This document shows positions 46,572 to 58,190 of a stretch of 64,000 bases of DNA, piece by piece (position 1 is the first letter of the stretch; each line of letters starts with the position of its first letter). Made by a program: the position numbers and the translations under genes. Origin of the DNA: Sphingopyxis panaciterrulae (GTDB lineage: Bacteria > Pseudomonadota > Alphaproteobacteria > Sphingomonadales > Sphingomonadaceae); the NCBI RefSeq assembly GCF_014199295.1, contig NZ_JACIJH010000004.1, positions 124,001-188,000 of the forward strand. The letters run 5' to 3'. The notes below the pieces were generated by a model that saw nothing but the letters and a program-made list of their open reading frames with translations, did not search any database and was not told the origin of the DNA.

Positions 46572-49229
46572 TTACGCCGCCAGCGCCGCCTTGACCGCCG
46601 CCACCGCCGCATCGGCCGCGCCGCCGTCCGGCCCTCCGCCTTGCGCCATGTCGGGGCGGCCGCCGCCGCCCTGCCCGCCGAGCGCCGCAACCGCGGTCTT
46701 GACCAGATCGACCGCGTTGCGGCTGCCGGTCGCATCGTCGGTCACGCCGACCGCGACCGAAGCGCGGCCGTCGTTAACCGCGACCAGCATCGCGACACCG
46801 CTGCCGACCTGCTTCTTCATCTCGTCGACCGCGCCGCGCAGCCCCTTGGGGTCGAGCCCGTCGACGACCTGCGCCAGGAACTTCGTGCCGCCGACCTCTT
46901 CGACCTCCGGCCCGCCACTCGCCGCGCCGCGGCCGCCAGCACCACTAAGGGCCAGCGCCTTCTTCGCTTCGGCCAGCTCGCGCTCGGCCTTCTTCAGCGC
47001 ATCGGCCAGCGCCGCGACACGCGCCGGTACCTCGTCGGGCGACGTCTTGAGCGCCGCCGCCGCCGCCTTCAGCGCCTCGTCTCGGCAGATCAGCCACGCG
47101 CGCGCCGCTTCGCCGGTCAGCGCCTCGATGCGCCGCACGCCGGAGGACACCGCGCTTTCGCTCACGATCTTGAACAGCGCGATGTCGCCGAGCGCCCGGA
47201 CGTGGGTGCCGCCGCACAACTCGACCGAATAGCTTCTATCGTCGGCCTTGCCCATGGAGAGCACCCGCACCTCGTCGCCATATTTCTCGCCGAACAGCGC
47301 CATCGCCCCCGCCTCGATCGCATCGTCGGGGGTCATCAGCCGCGTCGTCACCGGCTCGTTGGCGCGGATCTGCGCGTTCACATCGGCCTCGACCGCGGCA
47401 ATCTCGTCCGCGGTCAGCGCCTTGGGATGCGAAAAGTCGAAACGGAAACGATCCTCGGCGACCAGGCTGCCCTTCTGCGTTACATGGCCGCCCAGTCGAT
47501 TGCGAAGCGCGGCGTGCAGCAGGTGCGTCGCGCTGTGATTGGCGCGGATGCGGTCGCGGCGCGCGGCATCGACCGACAGGTGGACCGTGTCGCCGACCTT
47601 CAGCGCGCCGCTCTCGATCGTCGCCTGATGCGTGTGCAGCCGCCCCAGCGGCTTGCCGGTGTCGCCGACCGCCGCGGTCATGCCGCCCAGCGTCGTGATC
47701 GTGCCGCTGTCGCCCATCTGGCCGCCGCTTTCTCCATAGAAGGGCGTCTGGTTGGTCAGCACCGCGACCGTGTCGCCCACCTTCGCCTCGTCGACCGGCG
47801 CCCCGTCCCGGACCAGCGCGATCACCTCGCCCTCGCCCTCGGTCGACGTATAGCCGGTGAATTCGGTGCCGCCGTTCGCTTCGGCGAGGTCGAACCAGAT
47901 CTCGTCCGACGCCTTTTCGCCGCTGCCCTTCCACGCCGCGCGCGCCGCCGCCTTCTGCTGCGCCATCGCCGCGTCGAAGCCCGCGCGGTCGACGGTGATG
48001 CCCTGCGTGCGCAGCGCATCCTCGGTCAGGTCATAGGGAAAGCCGAAAGTGTCATAAAGCCTGAACGCGACGTCGCCGGGCAGCGTCGCGCCCTCGCCCA
48101 TTCCCACCGTCGCCTCGTCGAGCAGCCGCAGCCCCTTGTCGAGCGTCTGGCGGAACTTGACCTCCTCGCGCTCCAGCGTTTCGGAAATCAGCGGCTGGGC
48201 GCGGATCAGCTCGGGATAGGCGGCGCCCATCTCGGCGCTCAGCGCGGGCAGCAGCCGGTACATCAGCGGGTCCTTCGCCCCCAGCAGATGCGCGTGGCGC
48301 ATCGCGCGGCGCATGATCCGGCGCAGCACATAGCCGCGCCCCTCGTTCGACGGCAGCACGCCGTCGGCAACCAGGAAGCTCGCCGCACGCAGATGGTCTG
48401 CGATCACACGGTGGCTGGCCTTGTGCGTCTCGTCGGCGGGCACGCCGGTCAGCTCGACCGACGCCGCGATCAGTGCCTTGAAAGTGTCGGTGTCATAATT
48501 GTCATGGACGCCCTGCAGCACCGCCGCAACGCGCTCCAGCCCCATGCCGGTGTCGATGCTCGGCCGCGGCAGGTCGACGCGCGCGCCGCCCGGCTGCTGA
48601 TCGTATTGCATGAACACCAGGTTCCAGATCTCGACGAAGCGGTCGCCGTCCTCCTCGGGCGATCCCGGCGGGCCGCCCCAGATATGATCGCCATGGTCAT
48701 AGAAGATTTCGCTGCATGGCCCGCACGGACCGGTGTCGCCCATCGACCAGAAATTGTCGCTGGTCGGGATGCGGATGATGCGCTCTTCGGGCAGCCCCGA
48801 AATCTTGCGCCACAGGTCATACGCCTCGTCGTCGGTGTGATAGACGGTAGCGGTCAGCTTTTCGGCCGGCAGCCCCCAGGTCTTGTGCACGAGGGTCCAG
48901 GCATGATGGATCGCCTGTTCCTTGAAATAATCGCCGAACGAGAAATTCCCCAACATTTCAAAGAATGTATGGTGCCGCGCGGTGAAGCCGACATTATCGA
49001 GGTCATTGTGTTTGCCGCCCGCGCGCACACATTTCTGCGACGACGCCGCGGTGCTGTAGGGGCGCGTCTCCAGCCCCGTGAAGACATTCTTGAACGGCAC
49101 CATGCCCGCGTTGACGAACATCAGCGTCGGGTCGTTGAACGGCACCAGCGGCGCCGATGGCTCGATATGATGCCCGGTTCCCGCGAAATAGTCGAGGAAG
49201 GAACGGCGAATGTCGTTGGTCGATGTCAT
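46572..49229 (-). CDS. alaS: alanyl-tRNA synthetase
   Basis: The product has 885 residues. Class II motif regions open the protein ([55 protein letters not shown]), followed by MQYDQQPGG and DTGMGLERV. The editing domain shows [13 protein letters not shown] and CGGTHV, whose His and Cys residues bind zinc, and the C-terminal part ends in the Gly-rich C-Ala domain ([11 protein letters not shown]). It charges tRNA-Ala and clears misacylated serine and glycine. Length and domains are normal. Confidence 0.98.
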   Translation of the reverse strand: MTSTNDIRRSFLDYFAGTGHHIEPSAPLVPFNDPTLMFVNAGMVPFKNVFTGLETRPYSTAASSQKCVRAGGKHNDLDNVGFTARHHTFFEMLGNFSFGDYFKEQAIHHAWTLVHKTWGLPAEKLTATVYHTDDEAYDLWRKISGLPEERIIRIPTSDNFWSMGDTGPCGPCSEIFYDHGDHIWGGPPGSPEEDGDRFVEIWNLVFMQYDQQPGGARVDLPRPSIDTGMGLERVAAVLQGVHDNYDTDTFKALIAASVELTGVPADETHKASHRVIADHLRAASFLVADGVLPSNEGRGYVLRRIMRRAMRHAHLLGAKDPLMYRLLPALSAEMGAAYPELIRAQPLISETLEREEVKFRQTLDKGLRLLDEATVGMGEGATLPGDVAFRLYDTFGFPYDLTEDALRTQGITVDRAGFDAAMAQQKAAARAAWKGSGEKASDEIWFDLAEANGGTEFTGYTSTEGEGEVIALVRDGAPVDEAKVGDTVAVLTNQTPFYGESGGQMGDSGTITTLGGMTAAVGDTGKPLGRLHTHQATIESGALKVGDTVHLSVDAARRDRIRANHSATHLLHAALRNRLGGHVTQKGSLVAEDRFRFDFSHPKALTADEIAAVEADVNAQIRANEPVTTRLMTPDDAIEAGAMALFGEKYGDEVRVLSMGKADDRSYSVELCGGTHVRALGDIALFKIVSESAVSSGVRRIEALTGEAARAWLICRDEALKAAAAALKTSPDEVPARVAALADALKKAERELAEAKKALALSGAGGRGAASGGPEVEEVGGTKFLAQVVDGLDPKGLRGAVDEMKKQVGSGVAMLVAVNDGRASVAVGVTDDATGSRNAVDLVKTAVAALGGQGGGGRPDMAQGGGPDGGAADAAVAAVKAALAA

Positions 49230-49301
49230 GCGCGCGAATTAGGGATTTTATCGGTATGCGACAAGCGGGGAAACAACCGTCACCCTCATCGGGCCGCTCG
49301 A

Positions 49302-49892
49302 TCAGAAATCCGTCGCGATTCCCTTGCCCAGATAGCAGGGAAGCTGGTGCAGCACGTCGGCCTTGGGCACACCCTCCTCCATCCGGTCGAGTGAAACCTC
49401 GGAGGTGTCGGTACGGACGATGGTGAAAGCCGCGCCCGGTGCAGCACGGTGGACGACGATATAGCCGCAATCCATCGTCCCGTCCTTGCGGTCGCCGCGG
49501 AAATCGAAGGCGGCATAGACGCCCGGCGGCTGGCCCGCGGGGTCGAGATACCAGGTCAGGCGCAGGATGCGGATCGTCCCGTCTGCCCACAGCGCTCCGC
49601 GCGCATGCAGCGTCGCGATCCACTCCGCGCGTGGGCTGGCCGCCTGCAATGTTGGCCGCAGCATCGCATAGGCGGCATCGAAATCGCGCCGTGCGAGCGC
49701 GAACGTATAGGTGGTGAAGCGCTCCATCGCGGCCCGCTCGTCGGCCGGCGTCGACACGAAGCTACGTCCCTCGGGGGCAACCGTCGCGCGCTCGACCTCG
49801 GGCGCGAGCTGCGGCGGCTGCGCGGCGACCGGGACGACGACCGCCGCCAGGACCGCCGCCGCCATCGCCAGATGCCGGCGGTCAATAGCCAT
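49302..49892 (-). CDS. exported protein of unknown function
   Basis: The product has 196 residues with a signal peptide (HLAMAAAVLAAVVVPVAAQ, cleavage after AQ near residue 25). The mature part contains TFALARRDFDAAYAMLRPTLQAASPRAEWIATL, a helix-rich pattern like that of DUF4019 proteins, and a beta-rich second half (VYAAFDFRGDRKDGTMDCGYIVV). I cannot assign a function. It overlaps the 3' end of the glutathione transferase gene by 11 bases, so it is probably second in a two-gene unit. Confidence 0.7.
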   Translation of the reverse strand: MAIDRRHLAMAAAVLAAVVVPVAAQPPQLAPEVERATVAPEGRSFVSTPADERAAMERFTTYTFALARRDFDAAYAMLRPTLQAASPRAEWIATLHARGALWADGTIRILRLTWYLDPAGQPPGVYAAFDFRGDRKDGTMDCGYIVVHRAAPGAAFTIVRTDTSEVSLDRMEEGVPKADVLHQLPCYLGKGIATDF

Positions 49893-50508
49893 AATAGGCG
49901 CCGCCCTTCTCGCGGGCGCGCCGCCACGCCGGGCGCGAGTGACACATGTTCACGAAACCGGCGAGCCCCGGATAACGCGGCGCCATGCCCTGCATCACCG
50001 CGATCTCTGCCGGGAAACTCAGCATGATGTCGGCGGCCGACAGATCGTCGCCGATGAAATGGCCGCTCGGACCGAGCCGGCTTTCCATATAGGCGAAATG
50101 CGAATCGAGCTGCTGCGCGATCCGCGCCTCGATCGGCGCCGCCGCCGCGCCGAGCCTCGCGGTGTAGATGCGCAGCAGGATCGGCGTCATCGCCGACCCC
50201 TCCGCAAAATGCAGCCATTCGAGGTGGCGGATATGATCGTCGGTGCCGCGCGCGGGGACCAGACTGCCCCCGCCGTGCCGCTCGCACAGATATTCGGTGA
50301 TCGCTCCCGATTCGACGACAACGCGCCCATCGTCCTCGATCACCGGCGACTTTCCGAGCGGATGCACCGCGAGCAGTTCGGGCGGTGCGAGATTGGTTTC
50401 CGGATCGCGGTCGTAGAATTTGATCTCATAAGGCGCGCCGATTTCCTCGAGCAGCCACAATATGCGCTGCGAACGGCTGTTGTTGAGGTGATGGACGATC
50501 AGGCTCAT
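49882..50508 (-). CDS. glutathione S-transferase
   Basis: The product has 208 residues. The thioredoxin-like N-terminal domain carries HHLNNSRSQRILWLLEEIGAPYEIKFYDRD with the glutathione-binding region GKSPVIEDDGRVVVESGAITEYL, and the C-terminal helical domain ends in RPAWRRAREKGGAYYGY. It should conjugate glutathione to electrophiles; the substrate is unknown. The start at ATG 50508 is supported by the canonical fold start. Confidence 0.92.
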   Translation of the reverse strand: MSLIVHHLNNSRSQRILWLLEEIGAPYEIKFYDRDPETNLAPPELLAVHPLGKSPVIEDDGRVVVESGAITEYLCERHGGGSLVPARGTDDHIRHLEWLHFAEGSAMTPILLRIYTARLGAAAAPIEARIAQQLDSHFAYMESRLGPSGHFIGDDLSAADIMLSFPAEIAVMQGMAPRYPGLAGFVNMCHSRPAWRRAREKGGAYYGY

Positions 50509-50621
50509 ATCGCGCTCCCCGGATCACGTCGGTCGGATGACAATGTGGGACGCCCCTGCGCCAAAGGAAAGAGGTTCGGCGAATCTCCGCCACCGACCGA
50601 GAATTTTCGAACGCGGGGCGA

Positions 50622-51023
50622 TCAATCCTCTCGCATTCGCGGCACCCAGAGCCGAGAAAAAACATCGCGATGGTGCCAGACCAACAGCAGGAACCAGACG
50701 GGCCAGATGCTCCCCCACACAAGCTTTCCGGTCAGGAACCAGTGAAAACCCGCAATGACGGCGATCGAAGGGCCGAGCAAAATCAGGCCGACCGGAGCGC
50801 TGCGTTCGAACAGCAAGGCCGCACCGCCCATCAGCATCGTGCCGATGATCAGGGGGTTCATGAACCCCGTCCTGTCCAGCGCCGATGCGAAATCACTGGC
50901 GGCCGGCATTGTTTCGGGCGGATTCTGTCCACCGAATTGGACGATCACCATCAATGGCGCATAAAGGAAGAACAGGCCGAACAATATTCGCGCAACAGCC
51001 CACCTGCGATTCGCCAGTCGCAT
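50622..51023 (-). CDS. small integral membrane protein
   Basis: The product has 133 residues starting at ATG 51023, with GGAGGA 7 bases upstream; the longer frame adds residues lacking any match to the rest and lies in the repeat. Four hydrophobic segments (ARILFGLFFLYAPLMVIVQF; MNPLIIGTMLMGGAALL; APVGLILLGPSIAVIAGF; SIWPVWFLLLVW) indicate a polytopic protein. The overall plan resembles DoxX-type proteins, but the signature residues are not clear. Function unknown. Confidence 0.65.
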   Translation of the reverse strand: MRLANRRWAVARILFGLFFLYAPLMVIVQFGGQNPPETMPAASDFASALDRTGFMNPLIIGTMLMGGAALLFERSAPVGLILLGPSIAVIAGFHWFLTGKLVWGSIWPVWFLLLVWHHRDVFSRLWVPRMRED

Positions 51024-51130
51024 AGCGCGATCCTCCCGCGCCAACTTATGCCACAGCTCGCATTGAGCTGCCAGAAATTCGGTGCCTGGAGCAGCGTGCG
51101 TAATCCGGCCTATCTGCTCGTGCGTATCAA

Positions 51131-51244
51131 ACCTTCGACCATCCTGCAGGCGCCCGGAATGCACTTCCGGCTTTGCCGGAGGTCGAGACACTCATCGATG
51201 CAACGCAAGACCCACGGTGTCTCGATTTCGCTCGACACGAACGG
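51131..51244. repeat. composite intergenic repeat, type B copy 2 (inverted)
   Basis: Read on the minus strand from 51244, the element begins CCGTTCGTGTCGAGCGAAAT, continues with GTGTCTCGACCTCCGGCAAAG, then GCGCCTGCAGG and GTCGAAGG. The blocks and their order match the element at 31509-31637 on the plus strand. Copies therefore lie in inverted orientation about 19.6 kb apart. Confidence 0.75.
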
Positions 51245-51370
51245 AATCACGGCGCTGACTTGTCGCACAATACTCTGGGTGGCCGGGAGCCAATAATGCT
51301 TCCGATACGCCTTCGCATAAATCTCGATCCCGCATGCAGGTCCAAGGGGCGTAGGGCCCGCCGCCGTCGG

Positions 51371-51400
51371 CCGGCCGGGTCGCGGGTGCGGCCCGGCCGG
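51371..51400 (-). terminator. hairpin after recA
   Basis: CCGGCCGGG (51371-51379) and CCCGGCCGG (51392-51400) form a perfect 9-bp stem with a 12-base loop, 6 bases downstream of the recA stop. No U-tract follows, so it may be a Rho-assisted terminator or a 3' stabiliser. Confidence 0.5.
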
Positions 51401-51406
51401 ATGGGG

Positions 51407-52480
<1,074 letters not shown>

Positions 52481-52556
52481 GACCGTCCCTTTCCTGCTCT
52501 AGAGCGACAGCAGAGGCATCGCAACGCCCGACCTCTGTACGGCATTTGTTCTCAAA

Positions 52557-52571
52557 GAACAAGGGGGGAAC
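52557..52571 (-). promoter_or_regulatory. SOS (LexA) box of recA
   Basis: On the minus strand the sequence reads GTTC-N7-GTTC (GTTCCCCCCTTGTTC), the alphaproteobacterial LexA recognition pattern. It is 77-91 bases upstream of the recA ATG and just beyond the response-regulator stop, a suitable position to repress recA. An overlapping GTTCTCAAAGAAC palindrome (52548-52560) shares one half. Confidence 0.75.
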
Positions 52572-52602
52572 ATGTCATCGATCTGAACAGCCGAATCCCC
52601 GC

Positions 52603-52956
52603 CTATTCCGCGAACAATTCCGCCAGCACTGTCTCGATCTCGCTCAGCCGGAATGGCTTGGTCACCAGCCGGCGATGGGCATGGACGGGCGGGATCGCGT
52701 CGCCGCCGCCCGAGGTGAAGGCAAAGGGAATGCCGCGCTCGGCCAGCGCGTCGGCGACCGGCCAGCCCTTGGTCTCGCCCAGGTTGATGTCGATCAGCGC
52801 CGCGGCGACCGGCCCGGCATCGACGATCGCCAGCGCCTCGTCGATCGCCGCCGCCTGCGCCGGCTCGGGATAGCCGAGCGTGTCGAGCATATCGACCAGC
52901 ATCATGCCGATCAGCACATCGTCCTCGACGAGCAGAATGCGGCGCTCGTCAGCCAT
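52603..52956 (-). CDS. single-domain response regulator
   Basis: The product has 117 residues: one receiver domain only, no output domain. The acidic pocket is VEDDVLIG, the phosphoacceptor aspartate lies in LIDINLGETKG, and the conserved lysine in RLVTKPFRL. The stretch PFAFTSGGGD replaces the more usual T-G-Y/F region and recalls the FATGUY receivers of alphaproteobacteria. The ATG lies 8 bases inside the end of cckA, so translation is coupled. It could take part in the same phosphorelay as a phosphate sink or an extra target. Confidence 0.88.
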   Translation of the reverse strand: MADERRILLVEDDVLIGMMLVDMLDTLGYPEPAQAAAIDEALAIVDAGPVAAALIDINLGETKGWPVADALAERGIPFAFTSGGGDAIPPVHAHRRLVTKPFRLSEIETVLAELFAE

Positions 52957-55399
52957 GATCGCCCCGGTGCGCCGCCTCGTCGAGCGCCATCGACACCGCC
53001 TCGGCCAACTGCGCGACCGAGAAGGGCTTCGGCAGGAAGGCGACGTTGGCGATGTCGATCGACTGGCGAAGCTGCTCTTCGGCATAGCCCGACATGAACA
53101 ACACCGGCAGGCCCGGCCGCTTGGCGCGCATCGCGCGCACCATCGCGGGGCCGTCCATCACCGGCATCACCACGTCGCTGATTACCAGGTCTACTGTGTC
53201 CATCGTCTCGAACCGCTCGAGCCCTTCCTCACCCTGCCGCGCCGCCACGACGCTATAACCCGCACGGGTCAGCGCACGTTCCGCGACCGCGCGCACCATA
53301 TCCTCGTCCTCGACGAGCAGGATGGTGCCGGTGCCCCACTGGCTCTTCTTCGGCCGGGCGGCGGGCGGCGGCGTCGCGGGCGTATCGCCGGCCGCGCGGT
53401 GGACGGGCAGATAGATGGTGAAGCTGGCGCCTTCGCCCGGCTTGCTGTCGGCGAAGATGAAGCCCGCCGACTGCTTGACGATACCATAGACGGTCGACAG
53501 GCCCAGCCCCGTGCCCTTGCCGACATCCTTGGTGGTGAAGAAGGGCTCGAAGATCTTGGGCAGCACGTCGGCAGGGATACCGGCGCCGGTGTCGCTGATC
53601 TTGAGCGCGCTGTAATCGGCGGGCGGCATGATCTCGCTGCCCATCTCGCGCACCGTCGAGGCCGCGACCGGATAGGTCTCGATCGTCAGCGTCCCGCCGC
53701 CCGGCATCATCGCGTCGCGCGCGTTGACCGCAAGGTTGATGATGACCTGTTCGAGCTGCACCGGATCGGCGCGCACCGCGCCGAGCCCGCGGCCGTGATG
53801 CACCGCCAGCTCGACCGTGTCGCCCATCAGCCGCTTGAGCAGGTGCGAGACTTCCGAAATCACGTCGGGCAACTGCAATATCTGCGGCCGCAACGTCTGC
53901 TGCCGCGAAAAGGCGAGCAATTGCCGGGTCAAACTCGCGGCGCGATTGGCGTTGCTGCGGATATGCTGGATATCGTCATAATCGCTGTCGCCCGGCGTGT
54001 GGCGCATCAGCATCAGGTCGCAGCTCCCAAGAACCGCGGTCAAGATATTGTTGAAATCATGCGCGACCCCGCCCGCGAGCTGACCGACCGCCTGCATCTT
54101 GGACTGCTGCGCGACCTGCCGCTTGAGGCGCGATTCCTCGCTCGAATCCTTGAGGCTCAGCAGCACGGCCGCCTCGCCCAGCCCGCGCACGCCGACGACG
54201 CGCATCGACACCGGCTCGTCGCTCTGACCCGCGAGGCGGATCGACAGGTCGCCGCCGACCTGCTGGCCGCTGCTGTGGCGGCGGATCATGTCGGCGAGCG
54301 GCCCCTTGTCCTCGCCGACGACAAGGTCGCCCGGATAGCGCGGCATCCGCCCCTCGGCGACGCCGGCGGCGCGAATGAAGGCGCGGTTCATATAAAGGAA
54401 GCGCCCATCGCGATCGACCATCGCAAGACCGAAGGGCAGCAGCGACAGCAGGGTCTCGACATAAGTCTGCGCGGTGCCGCGATCGGCCGGCCCGAATTCC
54501 TCGTCGATCAGCGCGAGGAAGATCGGCCCGCCGCTGTCGGCGGGCGCCAGCGGGATCTGGATCAGCCGCAGCGGCGTCGCCCGTTCGCCCTCGCGCGCGA
54601 AGAACAGCGACCCGCCCTCGCCCAGCCGCAGCATCGGCGACACGTCGCGCCCCGCATAATGCGCCTGATCGCCCTCACCGAGCGCGCGCAGCAGAAAGGC
54701 CGGATTGGCGGCGCGCAGCCGCCCCTCGGCGCTGACCAGCGCGCCCATGACCCCCGCCTGGCCCAGCGTCCGCCCCGCCGGCCCGTCGAGATGGCGCGCG
54801 ATCTCCGACAACAGGTCGAGCTGCTCGGGCGCCGAAAAGCGCCAGACCAGATAATCTTCGGCCTGTCCGCTGCGCGTTACTTGCGCGCGAAGATGTAGCG
54901 CGCCGACCGCGATATCGTCGGCATGCCCTTCGCCGTCGCGCCACGCGGCGCGGCCGGCATTCTTGAGTCGGTCGGCGCCCTGCCCTTCCAGCGGCAGCCC
55001 GGGCGGCGTCACGAAGCCGCCGAACCAGGTCGCGAACAGGTCGTTGGCGCAGACCATCCGCCCGGCGCGGTCGGTAATCGCGATCGCGATATCGTCGTGC
55101 GCGAGCGCCTGACGCAGCATCGCCCAGTCGGGTGCCGCGACCTCGCCCGCCGCCGCCGCGGGAAACAGCCGCCGTACGAACAGCAGCCCGCTCGCCGCCA
55201 CCGCGAGTCCCGCCAGGAAGCCGCCCGCCAGAACCGGATCGCGCGTCGCCCAGAACAGCAGCGCGACCGACAGCAAAGCCAGCCCGCCGATCAGCGCCAT
55301 GTCGGTGCGCGACAGGCTGGCCGGCACCAGCGTCGGCGCGACGGAACCCGCCCCCCTGCCGAAATCTGCGTCAGCGGAAGGCAGGCTCGTCGCGGTCAA
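52949..55399 (-). CDS. cckA: cell-cycle hybrid histidine kinase CckA
   Basis: The product has 816 residues. Two membrane segments (about 34-52 and 55-74) are followed by PAS-like regions (about 90-190 and 310-420), a HisKA domain with phosphorylated H447 ([16 protein letters not shown]), an ATPase domain ([28 protein letters not shown]) and a C-terminal receiver with D742 ([12 protein letters not shown]) and K785 (FLPKPFSV). FNN after the phosphohistidine and LFMSGYAEE are CckA features. It should pass phosphate through ChpT to CtrA and CpdR; those genes are not in the window. Confidence 0.93.
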   Translation of the reverse strand: MTATSLPSADADFGRGAGSVAPTLVPASLSRTDMALIGGLALLSVALLFWATRDPVLAGGFLAGLAVAASGLLFVRRLFPAAAAGEVAAPDWAMLRQALAHDDIAIAITDRAGRMVCANDLFATWFGGFVTPPGLPLEGQGADRLKNAGRAAWRDGEGHADDIAVGALHLRAQVTRSGQAEDYLVWRFSAPEQLDLLSEIARHLDGPAGRTLGQAGVMGALVSAEGRLRAANPAFLLRALGEGDQAHYAGRDVSPMLRLGEGGSLFFAREGERATPLRLIQIPLAPADSGGPIFLALIDEEFGPADRGTAQTYVETLLSLLPFGLAMVDRDGRFLYMNRAFIRAAGVAEGRMPRYPGDLVVGEDKGPLADMIRRHSSGQQVGGDLSIRLAGQSDEPVSMRVVGVRGLGEAAVLLSLKDSSEESRLKRQVAQQSKMQAVGQLAGGVAHDFNNILTAVLGSCDLMLMRHTPGDSDYDDIQHIRSNANRAASLTRQLLAFSRQQTLRPQILQLPDVISEVSHLLKRLMGDTVELAVHHGRGLGAVRADPVQLEQVIINLAVNARDAMMPGGGTLTIETYPVAASTVREMGSEIMPPADYSALKISDTGAGIPADVLPKIFEPFFTTKDVGKGTGLGLSTVYGIVKQSAGFIFADSKPGEGASFTIYLPVHRAAGDTPATPPPAARPKKSQWGTGTILLVEDEDMVRAVAERALTRAGYSVVAARQGEEGLERFETMDTVDLVISDVVMPVMDGPAMVRAMRAKRPGLPVLFMSGYAEEQLRQSIDIANVAFLPKPFSVAQLAEAVSMALDEAAHRGDHG

Positions 55400-55424
55400 T
55401 GCTGGTCTTTCCCTTGCTGGCGCC

Positions 55425-57485
55425 TCACCAGATGCGGACGCGGTCTTCCGGCGCCAGATACAGCGTCTGGCCCGGCTTTACCTGAAAGGCCTTATACCAA
55501 GGGTCAAGATTGCGCGAGACCCAAGCCCGCTGGATCGACGGCGAATGCGGATCGGTGGTGATGCGCTGCGACAGATTCTGCTCGCGATAGTTGCGCCGCC
55601 ACACCTGCGCCCAGCCGAGGAAGAAGCGCTGGTCGCCGGTCGTGCCGTCGATCACCGGCGCTTCCTTGCCGCCCAGCGCCTTCTTATAGGCGTCATAAGC
55701 GATGGTCAGCCCCGCGAGGTCGCCGATATTCTCGCCCAGAGTGAAAGTGCCGTCGAGATGCTCGCCGGGCAGCACCTCATAGGCATCATATTGCGCGACC
55801 AGCGCCTTGCCCGCCGCCTCGAACGCCTTGACGTCAGCGGGCGTCCACCAGTCGGCGAGCTTGCCGGTCTGGTCGTATTTCGCGCCCTGATCGTCGAAAT
55901 GATGGCTGATCTCGTGACCGATGACCGCCCCGATGCCGCCATAGTTGATCGCGGGATCGGCGTTGGGGTCGAAGAAGGGCGGCTGCAGGATCGCGGCCGG
56001 AAAGACAATCTCGTTCATGCCGAAATTGGCATAGGCGTTGACCGTCATCGGGGTCATCGACCATTCCCAGCGCCGGATCGGCCCGCCGAGGCGGCTGATA
56101 TTGTCGTCGTGCGCGAACTGGTTGGAGCGCAGGGCGTTGCCGAACAGATCGTCCGCCTCGATGTCCAGTTTGCTGTAATCCTTCCACTTGTCGGGATAGC
56201 CGATCTTGGTGGTGAAACTGGCGAGCTTCGCGCGCGCCTTCACCTTGGTTTCGGGTTGCATCCAGCTCAGCCGGTCGATCCGCTCGCCGAGCGCGGCGAT
56301 GACATTTTTGACCAATTTGTCCATCGCCGCCTTGGTTTCGGGCGGGAAATATCTGGCGACATAGTCCTGGCCGACCGCCTCGCCGAGATTGCCGGTCGTG
56401 AAATCGACCGCGCGCTTCCAGCGTTCCTGCATCTCGGGCGTCCCCGACAGCGCGGTGCCGTAAAAGGCAAAGCTTTCCTTCGCGACCGCGTCGGGCAGCA
56501 CGTCCGAAAAATCGTCGAGGCTGCGGACGAGCAGCAGGTCGCGGATCACCGCGATCGGCGCCTCGGAAATCAGCTTCGCTTCCCCGGTGAAGGCGCTCGG
56601 CTGCGCGACGAGGATCATATCCTCGTTGACGCCGACGCCGCGGATGAAGCCGGCCCAGTCGAAGCCGGGCGCCGCCTGGGCCAGCTCGGCGATCGTCATC
56701 TTGTTATAGACCTTGGTCGCGTCGCTGCTGTCGTTCTTGTCCCAGTGGACGGTCGCGATCTGCTTTTCGAGATCGTAGATCGCCTTGGCGCGCGCCGCAG
56801 CATTGGCCTCGCCTGCCAGCACCAGCATATTTTCCAGATGCTTCAGATAGGCGGCCTGCAACGTGTCGTTCCGCTCGCCGGGCTTCAGATAGAAATCGCG
56901 GTCGGGCATCCCCAGACCGCCCTGATAGAGCGAATAGATATAGACGTCGGGATTCTTGTCGTCCTGTCCGACATAGCCGCCGAAGAAATGCGATACGCCG
57001 TTGCGGTCAGCCTCGGCGAGCAGCCCTGCCAGCCCCGCCTTGTCGACGCTGCGCACCTTGGTCAGCCACGTCTCGATCGGCGCCAGCCCCTTCGCCTCGA
57101 CCGCCCCATTGTCGAGATAGGCGGTGTAGGCGCGGCCGATCTTGCTGTTCGGGTCGCTCTTTGCCGCTTCCAATATGTCGCGCGTGCGCTGCTGCGACAG
57201 GTCGGCGAGCTCGGTGAACATGCCGTAATTCGACTTGTCGGCCGGGATCGCCGTCGCCTTCGCCCACGCGCCGTTGGCATAGGCATAGAAATCGTTGCCC
57301 GGCAGCACGGTCCTGTCCATGCCCTTGGCGTCGAAGCCATAGGCGCCGATCGCAGGCTTGCCCGCCGCCGCGGCTGCGGCGGCCGGATCGGCAGCCTCCT
57401 GCGCCGAGGCGGGAACAGTTCCCAGCAAAATGACGCCGAGCGCCGCGCTCGCCAGCAGGCGCGAATCGAAAGTCAGACGGATCAT
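55425..57485 (-). CDS. M13 family zinc metallopeptidase, exported
   Basis: The product has 686 residues. A signal peptide (MIRLTF...ASAQ, cleavage after AQ near residue 29) leads to an M13_N region (KSNYGMFTELADLSQQRTRDIL) and the C-terminal catalytic domain with HExxH in VIGHEISHHFDDQG (about residue 523) and the third ligand in GENIGDLAGLTIAYDAY. The end GPEDRVRIW-like APEDRVRIW is the family terminus. It degrades peptides in the periplasm, as in neprilysin/PepO relatives. The ATG 57485 starts the signal peptide; the longer frame upstream has none. Confidence 0.93.
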   Translation of the reverse strand: MIRLTFDSRLLASAALGVILLGTVPASAQEAADPAAAAAAAGKPAIGAYGFDAKGMDRTVLPGNDFYAYANGAWAKATAIPADKSNYGMFTELADLSQQRTRDILEAAKSDPNSKIGRAYTAYLDNGAVEAKGLAPIETWLTKVRSVDKAGLAGLLAEADRNGVSHFFGGYVGQDDKNPDVYIYSLYQGGLGMPDRDFYLKPGERNDTLQAAYLKHLENMLVLAGEANAAARAKAIYDLEKQIATVHWDKNDSSDATKVYNKMTIAELAQAAPGFDWAGFIRGVGVNEDMILVAQPSAFTGEAKLISEAPIAVIRDLLLVRSLDDFSDVLPDAVAKESFAFYGTALSGTPEMQERWKRAVDFTTGNLGEAVGQDYVARYFPPETKAAMDKLVKNVIAALGERIDRLSWMQPETKVKARAKLASFTTKIGYPDKWKDYSKLDIEADDLFGNALRSNQFAHDDNISRLGGPIRRWEWSMTPMTVNAYANFGMNEIVFPAAILQPPFFDPNADPAINYGGIGAVIGHEISHHFDDQGAKYDQTGKLADWWTPADVKAFEAAGKALVAQYDAYEVLPGEHLDGTFTLGENIGDLAGLTIAYDAYKKALGGKEAPVIDGTTGDQRFFLGWAQVWRRNYREQNLSQRITTDPHSPSIQRAWVSRNLDPWYKAFQVKPGQTLYLAPEDRVRIW

Positions 57486-57575
57486 GATAGTCCCCAATTC
57501 AAGAAAGATCGGCCGCGCCCGCCATTCGGCAGGCAGGACCGGGATGCACCAGCTATAGCCGGGCAAGGGGCGGGT

Positions 57576-58190
57576 TCAACCGGCCGATGTGTCGCTCGTC
57601 GACGCCTCAAGTCGTTGGTCGCGCGCGCGGTGCAGCTTGCGCCGCCAGCGCAGCCGGATCCAATTGTCCCAGATCAGCGTCGCCAACACATAGCCGACGA
57701 GCGCCGACACCGCCGAAATGACGAACAGCCCCGCCATCAGCGCGGGCGCGGCATCGGACAGCAGCCAGCGCAGCCATTGCCCAACCGTCGCGCCCTGCTC
57801 GATCATCACCGAAAAGGTCGCCACATTGGCGTGAAGCCCAAACATCCGGTCGCCGAGCCACACCGAGGCCGCGATGATGAACGGTGTCGTCACCGGGTTG
57901 GACAAAAAGGTCATCGCCGCGCCGATCGGGATATTGGCGCGAAACGGCAGCGCGAGCAGCGCGACTCCCAATATCTGCACGCCTGGGATCAGGAAGAAGA
58001 TGCCGACGAACAGGCCCAGCGCGGTCCCGCGCGGCACCGACGTGCGCGTGAAGCGCCACAAATGGCTGTGCGCGACGCGGTGCGCGAACGGCCGGATGAA
58101 ACGGCTCGCGAGCAGTTCCTCGCGCGTCGGCGAGTTGCGGCGGATCCAGTTCATCAAGGCCGCCTTGTCGCGAGGCTTGTTCCCGCTCAC
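57576..58190 (-). CDS. DUF2062 membrane protein
   Basis: The product has 204 residues. After a cytoplasmic N-terminus ([22 protein letters not shown]) come [57 protein letters not shown], the DUF2062 pattern with its A-x-G-L/S-N-P-V-T motif, and two or three further membrane segments. The function is unknown. The ATG overlaps the smpB stop by four bases, so the two are coupled. Confidence 0.88.
   Translation of the reverse strand: MSGNKPRDKAALMNWIRRNSPTREELLASRFIRPFAHRVAHSHLWRFTRTSVPRGTALGLFVGIFFLIPGVQILGVALLALPFRANIPIGAAMTFLSNPVTTPFIIAASVWLGDRMFGLHANVATFSVMIEQGATVGQWLRWLLSDAAPALMAGLFVISAVSALVGYVLATLIWDNWIRLRWRRKLHRARDQRLEASTSDTSAG

Larger units (their letters stand above)
51024..51406. other. 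383-base region without a gene
   Basis: Between the small membrane protein gene and recA, both on the minus strand, no supported reading frame is visible. It holds copy 2 of the composite type B repeat (51131-51244) and the hairpin after recA (51371-51400). The remaining sequence shows nothing I can name. Confidence 0.6.

Noticed and set aside
46641..49394. 917-codon open frame antisense to alaS
   Set aside because: alaS is complete and unmistakable on the other strand; the antisense product has the typical composition of a shadow frame.
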